A stretch of DNA of 64,000 nucleotides from Adiantum capillus-veneris. Lineage: Eukaryota > Streptophyta > Polypodiopsida > Polypodiales > Pteridaceae. Under the pieces are notes generated by a model. That model made no database searches and was not told the origin of the DNA. It worked only from the letters and a program-made list of their open reading frames with translations. Made by a program: the position numbers and the translations under genes. Below, piece by piece: positions 10,001 through 19,690 of this stretch. Numbering within the stretch: position 1 is the first letter of the stretch; every line of letters begins with the position of its first letter. The stretch lies in contig CM043962.1 in the NCBI GenBank assembly GCA_014529385.2, positions 125,530,470 through 125,594,469 of the forward strand, given 5' to 3'.

Positions 10001-11852
10001 TGTAGCCAAAGTGTGTCGACCCTAGCAAAGGGAACATACAATTATGTGTATGCTTATATATGCATGGCAGAGGGCTAGAGAAGATGGAAAGAGACTGGGC
10101 AGGCAAGTGACAGCTGTGATGTATGAATAATGTGGTTTTTAGACCATATGGACTCCAAGATGGGCTAAATATGGTGGAAAATGAAGGGTGATTAGAGTGC
10201 TAGTTTTTGGTCCAGATATGTAGAGCTTGAGCAGATCCAGACGGCTCATCAAACAGAGCCACAGTGTGAAAGATATGGAGCTTTGAAGTTAGAGATGATT
10301 GCATATCCAAGATGGATAGGGCAGGTGGAGCCAGGTAGTCCCAGCCAGTTTCAGCAGATGGTTGTGTAGTGCTTGATTTATGGAGCCTGTTGGTCTTTTC
10401 AGATCAGCAATTAGAGCTTTGTTTATATCAGGTTGGTCGCCTCGATCTGTGTGCATTTTGAGAATTTTGGAGGTTTGCCAGATCTTTTATGCGAAGTACA
10501 CGACATACGAAGGCCACAGGAAGTGACGGCATGTCAATCTGGCATCGGGTCGTGGAGATGAAGTTCGAAGCGGATGGTGACAATGCATTATCAGATGTCC
10601 TTTTCAATTTTTGAACGGCTCAGTTGGTGGTCTTGATGAAGTCGACATGTTGCAGGGATGGAGGAGCTCAAAGTTTGAGAGGGGCTTTTGGTGAGTTTTG
10701 TCGGCTCGGGAACTGGGGCCATGACCACCAAGTGGCACAAGGGCCAAAGCTGGGTAAAATAAGAGGTTTTTCAAAATGCTATGGGAGGTTTGAAGGCCGA
10801 CTTCATCTCGTTGCACCACGTGGAAGGGGGATTATCTCGTATACACTTTCGTGAGTATGGAAAATGGGCTATATAGCCTAAACGGCACCCTCTCTTTGGA
10901 ATATCAAATGGGCACGGAGATAGCTCATGTGGCTATGGGCGTTGTCTGGCAGGCTATGCTTACGCGAGAAAGGCGGGGATCCGGTGTGGTTTGGCACATT
11001 CGGGCGTAGCTAGGCGGCCGTGGTGGCACGCGGTGAGAAGGGGACGGCGCTCTGTCTACGCAGTGGGTTGCTGACGTGGCAGGCCCACGTGGCCGGGTTC
11101 ACACGCCCAATGGGCAAGCTTTTTTGAGGGCTAAAGGGGGAGCACCGATGGCGCTGACGATGCCCCTCTAAAGGAGTTCACATGGTAACTTGGGCCTCAA
11201 GCTAGCCGGATATAGCAAGGATGCTTTCACATGCAGACAGGTAGCTGAAAATAGAAGAGGGTCGACGAAAATAGAGGGGGCTTGTGCCCACGCCCAATAA
11301 GGGGCAAATTTTTTTTGCACTTAGGGCTTCTTGATCTTGGGCAAGAGGAGGGCTCCTTTGGGGGAGAAGATACAAGCCGAGAGGGGGCTTAACGAGGAGT
11401 TGTTGGGCATGAGAAAGCCGGAGAAGAAGAAAGCGAAGTTCTCAAGGCAGGAGGGGAGCTTCCTTTGAGAGGGTTCGGGGAGACTCTCATGTCATCCTTG
11501 GGAGAGCTAAATGAGGAGCTTAGGGTGCCATCAAGGAGTTCTTTCCTGCCCCTCTAAGTGAGGAGAGCTGCACAACGGTAGAGCCTGTGGTTGCCCAGAT
11601 TTGTGTTGTTCGAGGTTGTCATGCCAAGCCTGGTGTAGTTGAGGTCTTATGGATGTTTGTAGATGGTTGTTTGGTTGCAATTGAAGCAAATCATACCAAT
11701 GTTTGGTTTTGTTTCTTCCCCTTCCCCCCTTCTTCTCTTTCCTCTATTCTAACTATGTGGTGCCGGTGATTGAGATGTGTGTGCCTCCCCGGGCCTCTGT
11801 GTGTGTGAGAGAGAAAGAGAGAGCGGTATGTGCTGTAGCACGGTGTTGTAAA
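10001..11852 (+). mobile_element. 3' LTR of the gag-only element, left part
   Basis: It starts TGTAGCC after the polypurine tract. The segment from 11155 onward matches the 5' LTR fragment. It contains a TATA-like CTATATAGCC near 10870. It is interrupted after the GTAAA at 11848-11852 by the nested chromovirus. If the LTR instead starts at 11155, the sequence 10001-11154 is internal non-coding DNA. Confidence 0.6.
11848..11852. repeat. Target site duplication GTAAA, left
   Basis: The 5 bp directly before the chromovirus 5' LTR. They are identical to 16747-16751, and the empty site is preserved at 7555-7559. Confidence 0.95.
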
Positions 11853-11918
11853 TGTCATGGATGCTTGAGAGTCAGTCGCTGCCTGCATCATCACTTATGT
11901 CATCGCCTACATCATCAC

Positions 11919-12013
11919 TAGAAGGCTCTAGAAGAATCTAGAAGGATCTAGAAGTTTCTAGAAGTTTCTAGAAACATGGAGAAGATTCCGAAAGAATCTA
12001 GAAGTTTCTGGAA
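11919..12013 (+). promoter_or_regulatory. Heat-shock-element-like array in chromovirus U3 (5' LTR)
   Basis: GAA triplets recur every 10 bp from 11921 to 11971. Between 11951 and 11973 they alternate with TTC at exact 5-bp steps: GAA 11951, TTC 11956, GAA 11961, TTC 11966, GAA 11971. That is five contiguous perfect heat-shock-factor half sites. A further three-unit site (GAA-nn-TTC-nn-GAA) lies at 12001-12013, and others follow to about 12210. The array ends about 50 bp upstream of the TATA box. In Arabidopsis ONSEN (ATCOPIA78) such sites in the LTR drive heat induction. That role here is inference, because a 10-bp tandem repeat could give the pattern by chance. Confidence 0.6.
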
Positions 12014-12258
12014 AGCTCTAGAAAGTTGAAGAAGAATCTAAAAGGTTCTAGAAGAACTAGAAGGATCAAGAAGTTTCTAGAATCTTGGAGAAGATTCCAG
12101 AAGAATCTAGAAGTTTCTGGAAAGCTCTAGAAAGTTGAAGAAGGATCTAGAAGGTTCTATAAGAACTAGAAGGATCAAGAAGGTTCTAGAAGATTCTAAC
12201 CTCCTCAAGAAGAACCTAGAAAGTCCTAACCTCCTCAAGTAACCTCCTCAAGCACTAG

Positions 12259-12266
12259 TATAAATA
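12259..12266 (+). promoter_or_regulatory. TATA box of chromovirus 5' LTR
   Basis: TATAAATA, downstream of the heat-shock-like array. The 3' LTR copy has TATAATAG at the same place. Confidence 0.7.
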
Positions 12267-12581
12267 TGGGTCTTGGGCCACAAGACCCTCAGTCTTGCCA
12301 GCACCAGTTGTGAACCTCCTATAAGGAAATCCCTCTTCTTGTTCTTGTCTTATGTTCAAGTCTTGTCCTTGCAATCAAGCCTTGTCTTGTACTCAAGTCA
12401 TGTAATCCAAGTCTTGTATCTAGCTCTCTTAATAAAGTATTAAGTCTTGTAATCAATATTAAGCTTATCATCAAATCCAAGTTCTTGTACATTGTGAGCG
12501 CCTCCTCTTTCTCTCTTCTAGCTCTATACGTGCTCACAACAGTTTGGCAAGACTACCATCTCTTAATCTTCTCAAGCCATC

Positions 12582-13342
12582 ATGGAGCCGACGATGGAAG
12601 GTGTCATCCACACATTGCAAAGCATCCAAGCTCAGTTGCAAGAACTTCACGAGAGTAACGCCGCTCAACTTCAAGCAGGGCAACCCCTAATTTTGGGACC
12701 GGCGTTGCAAAATCTTCAACGTCAAATTCAAGAGCTTCAAGAGACAAGCACACATCAAGCACAAGCTGCAAGATGTAGCTATTCTTAACAACATAAGAAG
12801 GAGCCGAAGGTCAGCATGCCTGAAAATTTGATGGGACTAGATCAAAGTTTAGAGGTTTTCTCCAACAAGTGCACCTCTTCATTCGAATGCAACGAGAGCG
12901 TTATCCAAATGATGCCTCTCAAGTAGGCCTTATTGGGACCCTCCTCTCGGGTACGGCTCTCTCTTGGTTTGCTCCCTTACTTGAAAAAGAATCTCCTCTT
13001 CTTCATGACTTTGAAGCTTTTGTGCGGGATTTCTCTGCAACCTTTGGGGATACTGATAGAGCAAGGGTTGCTAAAACCAAACTTAGAAATCTCCGCCAAG
13101 GATCGAGATCTACATCCGTCTATACATCCGAATTTGAACAGCTCACTTGTGATCTGACTTGGCATGAGGAATATTTCATTAGCCAATTTCGGTGGGGATT
13201 GAAGGATGACGTAAAAGATCTTTTATTGACTATGCCAAAGGTTCACACACTAAGCGAGTTCATCTCTCAAGCAATAGAATGTGATAATCGACTATTTGAG
13301 AGGAGACAAGAGAAGCGTCTTGGGGACCCTAAACAGAAGTGA
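12582..13342 (+). pseudogene. Chromovirus gag (capsid), broken
   Basis: Starts at an ATG 40 bp past the LTR. The first 68 residues are a glutamine/leucine-rich coiled-coil-like N-terminus and stop at 12786. The capsid domain resumes at about 12869 in another frame for 157 residues, with the usual gypsy capsid landmarks (GTALSWFAPLLE, FSATFGD, RNLRQGSRS). In function it forms the virus-like particle. The frame break between the two parts is a lesion. The zinc knuckle follows in the next frame. Confidence 0.85.
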
Positions 13343-13862
13343 CACATAATGGCTACACACCTCAACAGGGCCAGGAATCAAGCATTGAGCCCATGCAAAT
13401 TGATTCAGCACGGTTTCAACCTCTCTCAGCCCAGGAGAAGCAAAGGCGACGCATTAATGGCTTATGTATGTATTGTGGAGAGCAGGGGCACATGGCTCAA
13501 CAGTGTCCAAGGAAGAGAAGGATGAAGGTTTGTGGTGCAATGGACTCAACGTGTTCGAAAAACATGGACGTCCAACCCCAATAGAGAACGACCGGTTGGA
13601 CAAAAGACAAGCAAAAAAAGGTCTCTTTCTTCCCGTTGATTCCACTTCAAGTTTTATGCTACTAGTCAAGATCCATATGCCGGGTAGGCACATGGATTGT
13701 GAAGCATTACTAGATTTAGGCGCAACAGCGTGCTTCGTGGACAAAGAATTTGCAAAAGAACAAGGCATACCACTTGTGGAGAAGTCTAATCCAACAACTG
13801 TAGAAGTCATTGATGGTCGTCCCCTCGCTTCAGAGGATGTCAGGTATGAAACTCACCCATAA
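13339..13862 (+). pseudogene. Chromovirus nucleocapsid zinc knuckle and protease
   Basis: The zinc knuckle CMYCGEQGHMAQQC (CX2CX4HX4C) is read in the frame starting at 13339. After a frame change near 13550, an aspartic-protease segment follows with ALLDLGATACFVD near 13705-13743. In Ty3/gypsy proteases the active site is D-S/T-G, but here it reads D-L-G, which should inactivate the enzyme. A stop at 13861 ends the frame. The role would be RNA packaging and polyprotein cleavage. Confidence 0.85.
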
Positions 13863-14160
13863 AAATAACATTGCAGGAGCATGTTTCAAGAATAGCATTC
13901 AATATTATACAAAGCCCAAGCAGTCCAAGTGTTCTTGGGCTACCGTGGCTTGAATTACATAATGCTGACATCGATTGGAGGGTTCGGAGAATTGAACCAC
14001 GAAAAGTCCAAAGGAAGAAGGGAAGGCATAATAGGCCTATATATCTTGGAGCCAAGGTCTTCATGCGTGCAGCCAAAAAGTATCCAACTTTCCTGATATT
14101 TGCAACACCAATCGACACGTCGACAACAAAAATCATGGAGGCATTGCCACGTCAAATCAA

Positions 14161-14994
14161 GATTACAATGATGTTTTTGAGAAGAAGAATGCAGACCTCT
14201 TACCGGAGCATCGACCCTATGATTGTGCTATAGAGCTTCAGGAGGGAACCCAACCCCCTTTTGGCCCAATATACAAGCTATCTCAAGATGAATTGGTAGA
14301 ATTACGGAAAAATATTGATGAGAATCTTGCCAAGGGGTTCATACGGCATTCAAAGTCCCCAGCAGGAGCTCCAATACTCTTCGTAAAGAAGAAGGACGGA
14401 ACTCTACGGATGTGTGTGGATTATAGGGGCCTAAACAAGATCACCGTGAAGAATCGCTATCCCCTTCCCTTGATCCCAGAGCTTCTTGAGTGCCTTGGCA
14501 AAGCAAGAATATTTACAAAAATAGATCTTCGTGGTGCTTACAACCTAGTCAGAATCAAAGAAGGTGATGAATGGAAAACAGCCTTTCGGACAAGGTATGG
14601 CCACTTTGAATATACCGTCATGCCATTTGGTCTCACGAATGCCCCATCTGTTTTTCAACATTTAATGAACGATATCTTTCGGGAGTATTTGGATTATTTT
14701 GTGGTAATATATTTGGATGATATCTTGATATTTTTCAAGGATCAAGAAGAGCATGAGCACCATGTACAATTAGTACTTGAAAAGCTTCGTGCATCAGGAT
14801 TATATGCAAAGTTGGAGAAGTGCTCTTTTCATCAATCTAAGGTGGAATTTCTTGGTTATGTAATTTCTGAAAAGGGAATTTCCATGGATCCAAAGAAGGT
14901 TCAAACCATCCTTGATTGGGAGACACCCACCTCGGTAAGAGATGTTCAATGTTTCCTCGGACTTTTATCCTATCTTTATACAGGGATACTCTAA
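14161..14994 (+). pseudogene. Chromovirus reverse transcriptase
   Basis: One open frame runs from the conserved RT lead-in ([19 protein letters not shown], 14173 on) through the palm and fingers to 14994. Signature motifs: [49 protein letters not shown], the catalytic YLDD at 14710-14721 and FLGYVIS. It is full length for the family's RT domain and its catalytic Asp pair is intact. It stops at 14992-14994, and RNase H continues in another frame. It copies element RNA into DNA inside the particle; this copy cannot give a full polyprotein. Confidence 0.92.
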
Positions 14995-16079
14995 GGTGGT
15001 TACAACACTCACAAGGTTGACAGGCCATAATAAGTTTGTTTGGGACTCAGAGGCTGCGAAAGCATTTCAGACTCTCAAGCAAGCTTTCACGATCGCACCC
15101 ATTCTAATTCACGCAGATCCTACAAAGCCTTTCATCCTAGAAATAGACGCTTCAGATTTTGCCCTTGGCGTATTCTATCCCAAGTAGGAGGGGATGGTCG
15201 AGTACATCCAGTGGCTTTTCATTCCTGCAAGTTCTCAGCTGTGCAAAAATCAATTATGAAATCCATGACAAAGATCTCTTAGCAATCATCGACTCCTTCG
15301 ACACTTGGCGTCACCTTCTCCGCTGTACTATCAATTATCACCAGGATAATTGGCTTGAGCTCCTACCGCTAGCAAAATTCTCCTATAATAACAGTTTTCA
15401 TGCCTCCACCCATCACACTCCATTCTTTGCTAATTATGGTCAACATCCCAAACAGGATATCCACAGACACTATCAAGTCAAGAATCCAGCTGCTATTCAT
15501 CTTACACAACAATTATCTGCAATTCACAAAGAACTTACAATTCATATCAAAGAAGCTCAATCCAAGTATAAGGAAAGTGCAGATCTCCATCGCATGAAGC
15601 ATCCAAAATACAAAGAAGGGGATAAAGTGTGGCTTCTCCGACGTGATCTGCGTTCATCTCGTCCCTGTCAAAAGCTTGATTATCGAAGGCTTGGCCCGTT
15701 TAAAATTATACGTCAAGTCAATCCAGTCACCTATCGACTTCGATTGCCCTCATCCATGAAAATCTATCCTGTCTTTCATGTCTCAGTCCTAGAACCTTGT
15801 CACACATCTAAGATCCCAGGAAGAGCCCTACAACCACCTCCTCCGGTTGAGATTCAAGGACATGACGAATATGAGGTCGAGAAAGTCCTAGATTCTCGAG
15901 TTTCGCGTGGCAGGTTACAGTACTTGGTGCGTTGGAAAGGCCATGATGTTAGTGAACGAACCTGGGAACCAACACACAATCTACAACATGCATCTCTCAA
16001 AGTCCAAGAGTTCCATCAACAACATCCATGGAAGCCCAACTCAAGGAACACCACAGCTCCTTGTGGAACTCGTCGCTAA
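14995..16079 (+). pseudogene. Partial RNase H joined to integrase C-terminus with chromodomain
   Basis: RNase H begins about 15000 (KAFQTLKQAF, EIDASDFALGV) and breaks frame at about 15187. From 15159 another frame is open to 16079. It carries the end of the RNase H core (IHDKDLLAIIDSFDTWRH) and switches, near 15335, directly to the distal integrase (QDNWLELLPLAKFSYNNS), then the GPFKI and FHVSVLEPC segments. A chromodomain (YEVEKVLDSR, YLVRWKGHDVSERTWEP) ends the protein. All integrase HHCC and DDE residues are lost in an in-frame deletion. Chromodomains steer integration to modified chromatin. Confidence 0.9.
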
Positions 16080-16091
16080 AGGAGGGGGTAA
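16077..16091 (+). other. Polypurine tract of nested chromovirus
   Basis: TAAAGGAGGGGGTAA lies directly before the 3' LTR start and just after the pol stop codon. Confidence 0.85.
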
Positions 16092-16746
16092 TGTCATGGA
16101 TGCTTGAGAGTCAATCGCTGCCTGCATCATCGCCTATGTCATCGCCTACATCATCACTAGAAGGCTCTAGAAGAATCTAGAAGGATCTAGAAGATTCTAG
16201 AAGTTTCTAGAAACATGGAGAAGATTCCAAAAGAATCTGTAAGTTTCTAGAAAGCTCTAGAAAGTTGAAGAAGGATCTAGAAGAACTAGAAGGATCAAGA
16301 AGTTTCTAAAAGCTTGGAGAAGATTCCGGAAGAATCTAGAAGTTTCTGGAAAGCTCTAGAAAGTTGAAGAAGGATCCATAAGATTCTAGAAGAACTAGAA
16401 GGTTCTAGAAGATTCTAACCTCCTCAAGAAGAACCTAGAAAGTCCTAACCTCCTCAAGCACTAGTATAATAGGGGTCTTGGGCCACAAGACTCTTAGTCT
16501 TGCCAACACCAGTCGTGAGCCTCCTATGAGGAAATCCCTCTTCTAGTTCTTGTCTTATGTTCAAGTCTTGTCCTTGCAATCAAGCCTTGTCTTGTACTCA
16601 AGTCATGTAATCCAAGTCTTGTATCTAGCTCTCTTAATAAAGTATTAAGTCTTGTAATCAATATTAAGCTTATCATCAAATCCAAGTTCTTGTACATTGT
16701 GAGCGCCTCCTCTTTCTCTCTTCTAGCTCTATACGCGCTCATAACA
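16092..16746 (+). mobile_element. 3' LTR of nested chromovirus
   Basis: 655 bp, same ends as the 5' LTR. At 16190-16212 it also has five alternating GAA/TTC units at 5-bp steps, but with different filler bases (GA instead of GT in the first gap), so the spacing is kept while the sequence drifted. The TATA box is altered to TATAATAG. Confidence 0.95.
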
Positions 16747-16751
16747 GTAAA
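16747..16751. repeat. Target site duplication GTAAA, right
   Basis: Matches 11848-11852. The host LTR continues from here in register with 7555 onward. Confidence 0.95.
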
Positions 16752-16888
16752 CGGGAAAAATTGGTATGGATTGCTGTCGATTGTGTGAGTTTCGAAGGTG
16801 AACTATAGTGGATTGAGGTGCAATGATTATCCTGGTCTATGGAGAAGCAGATTACTTGGGTTCCGGGTGTGTTCCACTTTCCCCCAAT
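16752..16888 (+). mobile_element. 3' LTR of the gag-only element, right part
   Basis: Continues the 5' LTR sequence from 7560 (CGGGAAAAA, GAGTTC/TCGAAGGTGAACT, TTACTTGGGTT, CGGGTGTGTTC). Similarity fades at about 16888, a few bases before the expected CA end. No copia sequence follows, so the right junction is rearranged. Confidence 0.8.
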
Positions 16889-16889
16889 C

Positions 16890-18337
16890 TAGCGTGTTGT
16901 ACGATCACACCAATTTACAAACACGACCACCTCCCTCGTTGGCACGTAGTGCTAGTTTGAAGAGACAAGCCTTAGGTGCAACCAATAGGGAAGCAAGATT
17001 TGGTTTGGAGAGACTAACTGAGACTTTTCGGTATAGGTCAAAAAGCTTTGATGTAGACCCTTCATCACTTTTGATAGCTACAGCTTCAAAGGGGGGTGAT
17101 AAACCTTGTCGAGGGGAGAAGTATGCCAACTACTCCATTGACGCAACATGTACTTAGTCTACAAGGGTAGAGTGTGCGTACCAACTATTGGTGGCTTTCA
17201 GGCCCGCATTCTTAAAGAAAGTCCAATAGTCCAAGTGCCAATCAACCCGGGATTTAGAAGACATATGCACTAGTTAAAAGACAACTTTATTGGCCTAGTT
17301 TGTTTAAAGATGTCTAAAATTATGTGTTGAAATGCAATAAGTGTTAGACCAATAAACATGAACATCTCAAGGTTGGGGAACCATTCCATCCTTTGGAGAT
17401 TCCTCATGGGAAATGGGAAAGCATTTCCATGGATTTCATTACCGGTTTACCCAAGAGTAGTCAAGATAATGACTCAATGTGGGTGGTAGTGGACAAGTTA
17501 ACCCAAAATGGCAAAGTTTATTGCGACGAAGAGAACATTTAAAACACCAAAATTGGCAAAACTCTTTATTGAACATATCTACAAGCTATATGGCTTGCTC
17601 GCAAATATAGTGTCAGGTAAGCTATAAGTGTTAACCAAATCCTAGAGGGCATGTTGCATGCTTATGTAATTAAGAAGAAATCTAAATGGGAAGAGTACTT
17701 ACCCATTTTAGAATTTGCTTACAAAAGTTCCATAGCCAAGATCTCCTATGGCTATAGGCCTAGAGAAGGAGAGGATTCAATATGTCAAGGATCTCCTTGA
17801 AGATATGAATGATATGCGGAAGGCAACAAAGGAAAGCATTTGTAGTGCACATGATCGTCCTTAGATGTATGCTGATAAAGAACGAAGAAGGTGACTTTGT
17901 ATCCCTAAAGGTCCTTGCAAAGTCAGAAACCATGAAAATGGGAAACTGTGACAAGCTTTCTCCTAGATACTATAGTCCCTTCAAAGTTATTAAAAAGATC
18001 GGTCACGTAGCATATAAACTTGAGTTATCAAAGAGTTCTCAAGTTCACCATCTCTTCCATGTTAGTAAACTAAAGAAATTAGTTCACAATTTGGAGAACG
18101 TAGTTTCTCCAGAGATTTTGGTTGACTTGATAGAGCCACCAAAGATACCACGTGAACTGGAAAGGATTCTAGAGTATCAAGATAGACAAACATGCCATAA
18201 AATGTTTCAAGAGGTACTAGTTAAGTGAATGGACTTAGACAAGGAAGCGACAACTTGGGAATGTCGTTGTGCGATTGCCAAGAGATTTCCCCATGCTATT
18301 TTCGATGATGAAAAATCTTAATTGGGGGGAGGGGGGA
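16890..18337 (+). pseudogene. Second chromovirus: integrase and C-terminal fragment
   Basis: An unassigned basic segment comes first (17000-17156). Then, over several frames, come an integrase zinc-binding region (QFYWPSLFKDV-like, CNKCQTNKHEH), the catalytic start ([15 protein letters not shown], then [11 protein letters not shown] near 17480), a distal integrase piece (WEEYLPILEFAYKSS-like) and an open 139-codon frame at 17809-18228 with YYSPFKVIKKIGHVAYKLEL and VHHLFHVSKLKK. A chromodomain-like end (EATTWECRCAIAKRF) follows, interrupted by a TGA where the family has Trp. It is decayed by many stops and frameshifts. No RT is present. Confidence 0.8.
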
Positions 18338-18600
18338 TGTCGCGCAGCATGTAATGGCAGTGACCAAATCGACCGCCTTCCGGGCGTAGAGATAAGAAGG
18401 CAGGGTTCAAGGGGAGAACAGTCGATCGTAGTGCCCCGATGACCGAACTGATGTGGACATCATGCCACACTTATATAAAGGGTTCGGGGATGATGGGTAA
18501 CCTCATTGTCTCATGGCTGGGTGGTGAGCTTGGTGACCTACCCTCTTGTCGTATAGTGCCCGTAGCGACATTATGTGGATGTAACGAGATGGCTAGGTAA
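18338..18600 (+). mobile_element. Start of 3' LTR of the second chromovirus
   Basis: The polypurine run GGGGGGAGGGGGGA (18324-18337) is followed by TGTCGCGCAGC, a typical polypurine-tract/LTR junction. A TATATAAA box lies near 18472. The right end was not identified. Confidence 0.65.
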
Positions 18601-19275
18601 AGAGTAGCCCAATATGTATGGAAGACTACTTAGATAATTGTTTATCTCCTTGTATGGAGATATCCATGGTTCCTAGCCCTCCCTCCTCTTCCTTTTTGGA
18701 GGCAAACCTCCCATTTGAACTCAAAAACCACCTTTTGGAAGGCTATGAAGGGAATTTGTGCATATGTTATGAAATTCTTGTAATGCATGTTAGGTTGCAT
18801 AATGCACCAAATTTATGTCTTACTTGAACATGCTGTGAGATGTGCATGATCATTAAGTCCGTGTATATGTGTCTTAGCATTTATCTTGAATTTTTTATGA
18901 AACCTCATCTCAAACATGGATGGAAACTTGCTTTGAAACATCCCCTCCCCCTCCCCTCTAGATCCACTAGGTCTCGTCCCTCTACACTGTCTCCCATTGT
19001 AACAAACTTCGACCACAAGAAGAAACAATAGCAAAGAACAACATATATGAAGCTCCCCCTCATGTAGCTTTAGTCTATGCCAACATAAAGGTTAAAGACC
19101 ATAAAAGACATGGCAATTCTCTCAAGGGCGCATGTGGTCAAGGTGAGGTGATTGCTTTGGAGTAAGGGCTTCCTTCACATCTATGCTAACAACACAGCTT
19201 TCTTAACGCAAAACCTCTCTAGACCCACAACCAATGACGCCCTAGAGAGAGAGAGAGGATTTGCACCGCCCTTTG

Positions 19276-19365
<90 letters not shown>

Positions 19366-19690
19366 ATGCAAACTAACAGTGGTGGACACAGCGCACCTAC
19401 CCACTAAACATTGATGGGAGGGAGAAATAATTTCCCTAGATTCTTCTCCTCTAATCTTTTTCAAAAATTGTGGCTTCATACTAGTCTAATGCAAATCACA
19501 TGCCTCCATAGCCTAAATATTTTTGTGAGGCATGTTTGGGTGGATTCCAAATGATGAGGTGAAAAGGGATAAAAATAAGTGGCATTTTTTCAAAACCTAC
19601 ATAACCACTCAACAATCAATTTTCCTAGAATTAGAGTGTATCCCGTGGTCGGCCTATGCAAGGTTTTGATTTATTTTTTACATGTATAGG
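18600..19690. other. Intergenic, no gene seen
   Basis: Probable LTR remainder and unique sequence upstream of the SUA-like gene. Only the long (AG)n run at 19283-19364 stands out. Confidence 0.5.
19283..19364 (+). repeat. (AG)41 microsatellite
   Basis: Pure AG run of about 82 bp, about 400 bp upstream of the putative SUA-like transcription start. Its complement is (CT)n, the GAGA-type repeat common in plant promoters. Confidence 0.95.

Larger units (their letters stand above)
11853..12541 (+). mobile_element. 5' LTR of nested chromovirus
   Basis: 689 bp, TG...CA. U3 is dominated by degenerate TCTAGAAGN-type repeats between about 11919 and 12210. TATAAATA sits at 12259-12266, and a transcribed region rich in CTTGTC/AAGTC repeats runs to the end. 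Very similar to 16092-16746, which is 34 bp shorter, mostly in the repeat array. Confidence 0.95.
11853..16746 (+). mobile_element. Nested chromovirus (Ty3/gypsy with chromodomain), internally deleted
   Basis: LTRs 11853-12541 and 16092-16746 both begin TGTCATGGATG and end with a CA terminus, flanked by GTAAA duplications. Gag, zinc knuckle, protease, reverse transcriptase, partial RNase H, integrase C-terminus and chromodomain follow in the Ty3/gypsy order. The rest of RNase H and the integrase zinc and catalytic domains are missing. Gag and protease regions carry frame breaks. It is therefore non-autonomous, but recent enough to keep similar LTRs and perfect target duplications. Confidence 0.95.
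6865..16888 (+). mobile_element. Gag-only (TR-GAG-like) LTR element, 5' LTR truncated, 3' LTR split
   Basis: Direct repeats 6865-7694 and 11155-11852 plus 16752-16888 are the shared LTR portion. Between them lie a primer site (7694-7710), a gag-like frame (7838-9163), an unknown ORF (9298-9837) and non-coding sequence, with no protease, reverse transcriptase or integrase. A polypurine tract at 9981-9990 suggests that the true 3' LTR starts near 10001 and is about 2.0 kb, so the 5' LTR has lost its first 1.15 kb. Consistent with that, no target duplication was found. A chromovirus later inserted into the 3' LTR. The element would need another element's enzymes to move. Confidence 0.7.

Noticed and set aside
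11919-12210. CRISPR-like array of regularly spaced repeats
   Set aside because: Spacing is 10 bp without unique spacers, and the context is a plant LTR.
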